Positions 59,901 through 64,000 of a stretch of DNA of 64,000 bases are shown piece by piece. Position 1 is the stretch's first letter; each line of letters begins with the position of its first letter. The position numbers and the translations under genes were made by a program. The stretch is from Rhynchospora pubera. Taxonomy: Eukaryota > Streptophyta > Magnoliopsida > Poales > Cyperaceae. The notes beneath the pieces were generated by a model. It worked only from the letters and a program-made list of their open reading frames with translations, was not told the DNA's origin and did no database searches. Location: the NCBI GenBank assembly GCA_028095005.1, contig CM051459.1, positions 1,355,190-1,419,189 of the forward strand. The letters run 5' to 3'.

Positions 59901-60026
59901 AGGTTGTCAAAAAGCATGATTAACGACCACTATATGCCAATGTATAAGAAAATGATGGAGATGTTGATTGAGAAGTTTGCCAAAGGTGAAGATGTCGACT
60001 GTATAGATATACACTCATCTGATTAA
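56925..60026 (+). CDS. Plant DAG-lipase-like alpha/beta hydrolase (lipase class 3), 7 exons, intact
   Basis: Exons: 56925-57209, 57293-57490, 57594-57866, 58037-58139, 58229-58347, 58532-58708, 59208-60026. All borders are GT-AG; the sum is 1974 nt, 657 residues plus stop. A short N-terminal membrane anchor (residues ~6-20, ATAAGMAVVLYFVF) is followed by an Arg/Ser patch. The hydrolase core includes LLLLVRGTHSIKDTLTAATG, GYAHCGMVAGARWIA and the nucleophile elbow GHSLGGG (Ser about 257), then NGTDIVPTFS with the probable catalytic Asp. The C-terminal third is acidic and low complexity, ending in a conserved ETPRELYSKIRLSKSMINDH YMPMY block. It matches plant proteins annotated as sn1-specific diacylglycerol lipase-like (Arabidopsis At3g14075/At4g16070 type); the substrate in plants is not certain. 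The ORF across 57385-57439 is coding, not an intron. Confidence 0.93.
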
Positions 60027-61285
60027 AGATTGATTGTTTGTATATTTTTCCCATAATGCTTATAAGATTAACTAGCTACGGCATCGCGCTTCGCGCGATG
60101 TAAGATTAACCCCAGCAATTGTGTTGTCTAATTTAGTACACTTCTTTTTTTCTTAATGAAAAAACGTTATAGCATTTAAATCTGACATTTATTTTAAAAA
60201 GAAAGATGTTTCATCATAGAAATAAAAAAAAAATTACCAAATATCAGAATGTGCATCAGTATTATGTTAGTCACAACTAACACAAGTTATTAGAGTATCT
60301 ATTTAAGGATTATAACAGTTGCATTACTGATGTTGTATACCTTAAAATGGCTTAATATCCGACTGTAAAATTTTGAAAACTATACTACGACACTATACCA
60401 TCAACTGTCAATAAATACTCTTGCTTTCAATATCACACACTAAAATATTTAGCAATCCTAGAAAACATCTTGGACAAAAAAAAACGAATTAAGTACTACT
60501 GTAAAGCTCCCAAATTTGTCCATGCAAGATTCGATCATGCTTTTCGAGAATTCTTGCCCTTTCATCACTGTAATGTTGTTGGCAGGTTCCTGGATATCAT
60601 ATGTCAAAAGTAGATTTAAGGAATTATGTTATAATGCTATAAGATAAAAAATTAGGAGTATTTTTGAGCCAAATATCAAATCAGACGACAACATTGAACC
60701 AAATGATTGGATATCTCAAATATTATACAATACTTTATATGGGCATTTCAAATAGCAACATCTGTTGTTATTACTTAAGATCTCTCTAATAAGTTTAAAA
60801 AATGTCTAGTATTAGAGGAACTAATCTACTCATGAAAGTCCAAATTTATTGACGAAACCTCTTGTATCGGTATGAACATATTGAGGACCTCGTTGCAGAC
60901 ATTCCATAACTGTTCTATCTCTATGCATTTGCTTTCAATAGTTAGTTTTGTGATAGATAAGTCGGAGAATCAATTTTTTTTGTGGGCAAGTATATTCTAA
61001 GAAAGAAGAACTTTAATCCTAGAATAATCATGTCGCATACTTTTTAATAACATGAACAACATATAAACCAATGCAAGGTTTAAATTTAAACATGATTTAG
61101 CAAATCAGTTTTTAAACTACCATCTCTTTGTTCAAGTAAGGGACTATCAAATTCTCTCTTAATTAGCTTTTTTCAGACGATTCCAATAACTTATTATATA
61201 TTTGTAAACAAAAAAAAACACATAATCTGTGAAGATAAGGAAATTACATAATTAGATAAAAATCAAACATAAAGCTAATCTGAGT

Positions 61286-61495
61286 GGAAAATATAAATTG
61301 TCAACCTGAAAGTTTAAAGGGCCTTGCAGCATTTTGACCTGAAAATGGTTACTAATTTGAATGAATATCACAATAATGAGGAGAGAAAAGTGGGAAATAC
61401 AAATTGTCAACATGAAAAATTTAAGGGGCCTTGCAGCATTTTGACCTGAAAATGGTTACTAATTTGAATGAATATCACAAAAATGAGGAGAGAAT
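61286..61495. repeat. Tandem duplication, ~107-bp unit, two copies
   Basis: The words ggccttgcagcattttgacc and tgaaaatggttactaatttg recur 107 bp apart (61322 and 61429), with over 90 percent identity through gaatatcacaa(t/a)aatgaggagaga. A recent local duplication. Confidence 0.92.
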
Positions 61496-61499
61496 ATTT

Positions 61500-63999
61500 G
61501 ACCCTTTCTAGAGAGGGCATTTTTTTATGATGAATATTGATGTTTGAACATTGTTGTCTATAGAATAAAATACTATTATATTTGATGGGAGAAATAAATG
61601 GATATACGCATACCATTTGTTATTATGACATCAGGTTGTGCTTTGCAGTTGTATCACAGGGAATCGATATACTTCTAAACATGACCAAGCTTCTGCATTT
61701 AAGCCGATTCTGAAGCTCTTTAATCATGCATAGACGAAACAATAAATTGAATGAAGCTTGCATGTATAGGAAAGAAAAAACGATGAAACTAACTAAAATA
61801 AACAAAGCTGCTGTATAACAGAGATTCAATGTGTAGAAGCAAATGATACTACCTTTCATCATCCTAGTTCTATCCTTAATTTTGGTTTTTGTCCTTTCCA
61901 TTCAAGTCATCCTGAATTTAGTTTAATAGCACGGTTGATTGTCAGTTTATCTAATGAAACAATTGCTAAATCTTTCAATTCCCAAACCCTGTCATGTCTA
62001 AAGAGAGCAACCTTTTGAATCCATGAGACCATAAGTGATCCATTAGCTCAAATGGGTGCCAAAATAAAATTTTGTGAAACAATTAGAACATATTGAACAT
62101 AATACCAGTATGAGACTCAGCCTCAAAAATAGAGCTCCTTATCCTTAAGCAACTCCTATGAACTGAAAGCCCTTTAGATGAAGCTGTAAGAATATTGTGC
62201 CCTAAGTGCTTCTGCTACACTCTCACAGCGCTATCTAGTTTATTCCCAATTTACCCTTGTTATCAAAAAATGTTATCCAAATGTAACTCTGTTACTACTT
62301 CATGAATTAAAATCAAACCTAGACAGTTCTCTATTCCTCCGAATGTCTAAAGTTAGTATTACCTCAAAATAAAATTTTCGACCTTCCCTCAGTTTAATCT
62401 AAATAAATGTAATATGTAAGAGAAAAAATATATAATCAGTCGTGATACTAAGAAAAGGTAAGATGAAAGAGTTATATAAATAGATTGTGTATTGAGCCAA
62501 ATCATGTTTAAATCACAACCAATTGAGTATTTATTCCAGGCATGTTCCTACAAACAATTTATGTCAAAAGCATGAGCTAATGCGAGCTGTCGATTTAGAT
62601 TTGTACTTGATAGACCACAATCAGTAACAAAGTTCACTGGAAAGGTGAAGTATCATCACATTCGTGGTTCACAGGAAAGATAATCAAGTTTTTGAATTGT
62701 TAGCATATTGTACCTGTGTCCATTACCAGTCGTCCCTTCAAAGATCCCGAGCCCCAAAAGTAACAGGAGGAGCCGCATCTTGGAGGCAATAGGTTTGGCA
62801 TGCAATGGTGCATAGTAGGCTCTTCATCCCGATGCTGACCCTCTTGCTTTTGTTGTCAGTCTGGCAAAAGAAAATTAAACAATTTGCAAAACAATGTTAT
62901 GAAGTTTAGCTATAGAAACAATGTTATCATCATAACTGTAAAATTTCTCTTAGCAATTTAATGTTCTGTTATCTGAAGGTCATGTCCAGAGTCAATACTT
63001 CATGTAAGGATCTTAATCTACATAGCCAAATACATTCACACTGGATATTCTTGAAATACATCAAAGACCCCAATAGAGGAATACATAACCAAAATTTTAC
63101 TGGTTTGTACTGATATAATATGAACACGCAAATTAGCTAATAACTTTGATATGGTAGCAAGCATGGCAGAACAGAAGGAGACCAATTACCTTGTCTTTGT
63201 CTCAGCTTAGCTCCGAAACTCTCGGTACTGTCATTTATCACATATACTCTTTGAATCCACAGTAATGAATAAGAAAAGAAAAAGAAATGAATAACACGAC
63301 ACAGTAAAACTTGCTATCAGAGTAGAAGAAAAAAAATAGAAAGTACCTTGCAGAATGAGCACCGGCAGGGTTAATAAGTTTTGATAAAGCCATTCATGAG
63401 CTGTCAAATAAGCAGATTTTTGTAACCTACAAAAATTATTCTTTTCAGGCAAATTTGTTTTAAAAAAAAGAACAGGAAAAGCAAAAAAAAATTATTGATT
63501 TGTGCTAGCTCGCTAGATCATCATAGCTAATAGGATTTGCTAAAGATGCTTTTAATTCATTTTTGTAGTTGTCAGATTCTTAGTTGCTTATTTCTGATTT
63601 GGTCTCAAGATACACCAGTAAGAAGAGAGTATGTAACCCATGGTACATGAGGATCAAATTAAAGGTACAGTCCCCTTCCTCTATGGTTTTAGATAAAAAG
63701 ATCTTTTTTTTTCCTTTGGAAATATTTTGAAAACAGAAGGAAAAGATGTTCCTCTGACCATGGAAACTGCACTCCTAATTGTAAGATGAGCACATACAGC
63801 TTTGCAATTTAAATTGAAAAGTAGCCGATAAAAGCTTGTTGAAGTTTTGGGTACCAGATACAAACCTCCATTTTGTGAATAAAAAACACTGGTAGTTAAC
63901 ACCTGTCACCAACAAAAAAAAATTTAATATCGATCCTGAATAATTACGCTTTATTGTGAAGCTAAAAGCTACGGAAGAATTCTGAAGCACTCAACAACA
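61500..63999. other. AT-rich region without a recognised gene
   Basis: No family could be recognised on either strand. Weak exon-like pieces on the minus strand include 62795-62700 (open as MRLLLLLLGLGIFEGTTGNG H, which looks like a signal peptide) and 61901-61623 (92 codons, no family). They may be exons of a gene beginning beyond the right edge or fragments captured by the Helitron. I do not call a gene. Confidence 0.35.
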
Positions 64000-64000
64000 C

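Larger units (their letters stand above)
60072..63999 (-). mobile_element. Second Helitron, 3' end at 60072; 5' end not found
   Basis: On the minus strand a perfect 8-bp hairpin CATCGCGC-GAA-GCGCGATG (60082-60100) is followed by ccgtag and CTAG at 60075-60072, then T. This is a textbook Helitron 3' terminus. The 5' TC end was not found in the remaining 3.9 kb, so the element is either longer than the window or has a degraded start. The right boundary given is the window edge. The interior shows no gene I can name. Confidence 0.8.

Noticed and set aside
60500..60960. Exon-like minus-strand pieces (YDIQEPANNITVMKG; QLWNVCNEVLNMF)
   Set aside because: They read plausibly as protein but match no family I can name and lack clear splice borders; left unannotated.

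Overview
This is a plant nuclear window: spliceosomal introns, plant gene families and dense plant transposon content. A monocot is somewhat more likely than a eudicot. The reasons are the RTE LINE type, the CHIP-like TPR wording and the GC-rich 5' exons of the long genes, but this is inference. Three genes look intact and are typical angiosperm genes: AQR (24984-34079, minus), a PRP38-like gene (50158-50906, minus) and a plant DAG-lipase-like hydrolase (56925-60026, plus). A single-exon Cys/Pro-rich cell-surface protein lies at 16695-17192. No rRNA, tRNA gene, CRISPR or prokaryotic feature was seen.

Layout. 1-13692 is an AT-rich tandem satellite with a period of about 171-172 bp, open at the left edge, with higher-order blocks. 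13.7-25 kb is repeat-rich intergenic DNA: a GC/CT-rich element with a ~110-bp minisatellite, a ~20-bp minisatellite, the Pro-rich gene, two 5'-truncated RTE LINEs, a MULE-like element carrying a 112-bp minisatellite, and Tourist-like MITEs. 25-34 kb is the 14-exon AQR gene, with a MITE and a SINE in its introns. 34-47 kb is a pile of insertions directly upstream of the AQR start: a Pack-MULE with a captured GRF zinc-finger gene, a 5.9-kb Helitron carrying fragments of four host genes (CHIP, aspartate carbamoyltransferase, aleurain-like protease, RABC GTPase), and a second minisatellite MULE split by a solo LTR. 47-50 kb holds nested foldback MITEs in TA microsatellites and part of a second LTR. 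50-60 kb is a divergent gene pair (PRP38-like and lipase) split by a full-length but dead hAT transposon. A second Helitron end lies 46 bp after the lipase stop, and the last 4 kb contain no gene I can name.

The most notable results come from matching termini and target-site duplications by eye: a multi-gene-capture Helitron with both ends defined; four stacked insertions that replaced nearly all sequence beyond about 400 ancestral bp of AQR upstream DNA; and a family of about three small MULE-like elements built as pyrimidine arm, ~110-bp minisatellite, purine arm. All homologies were recognised by reading and no database search was run.
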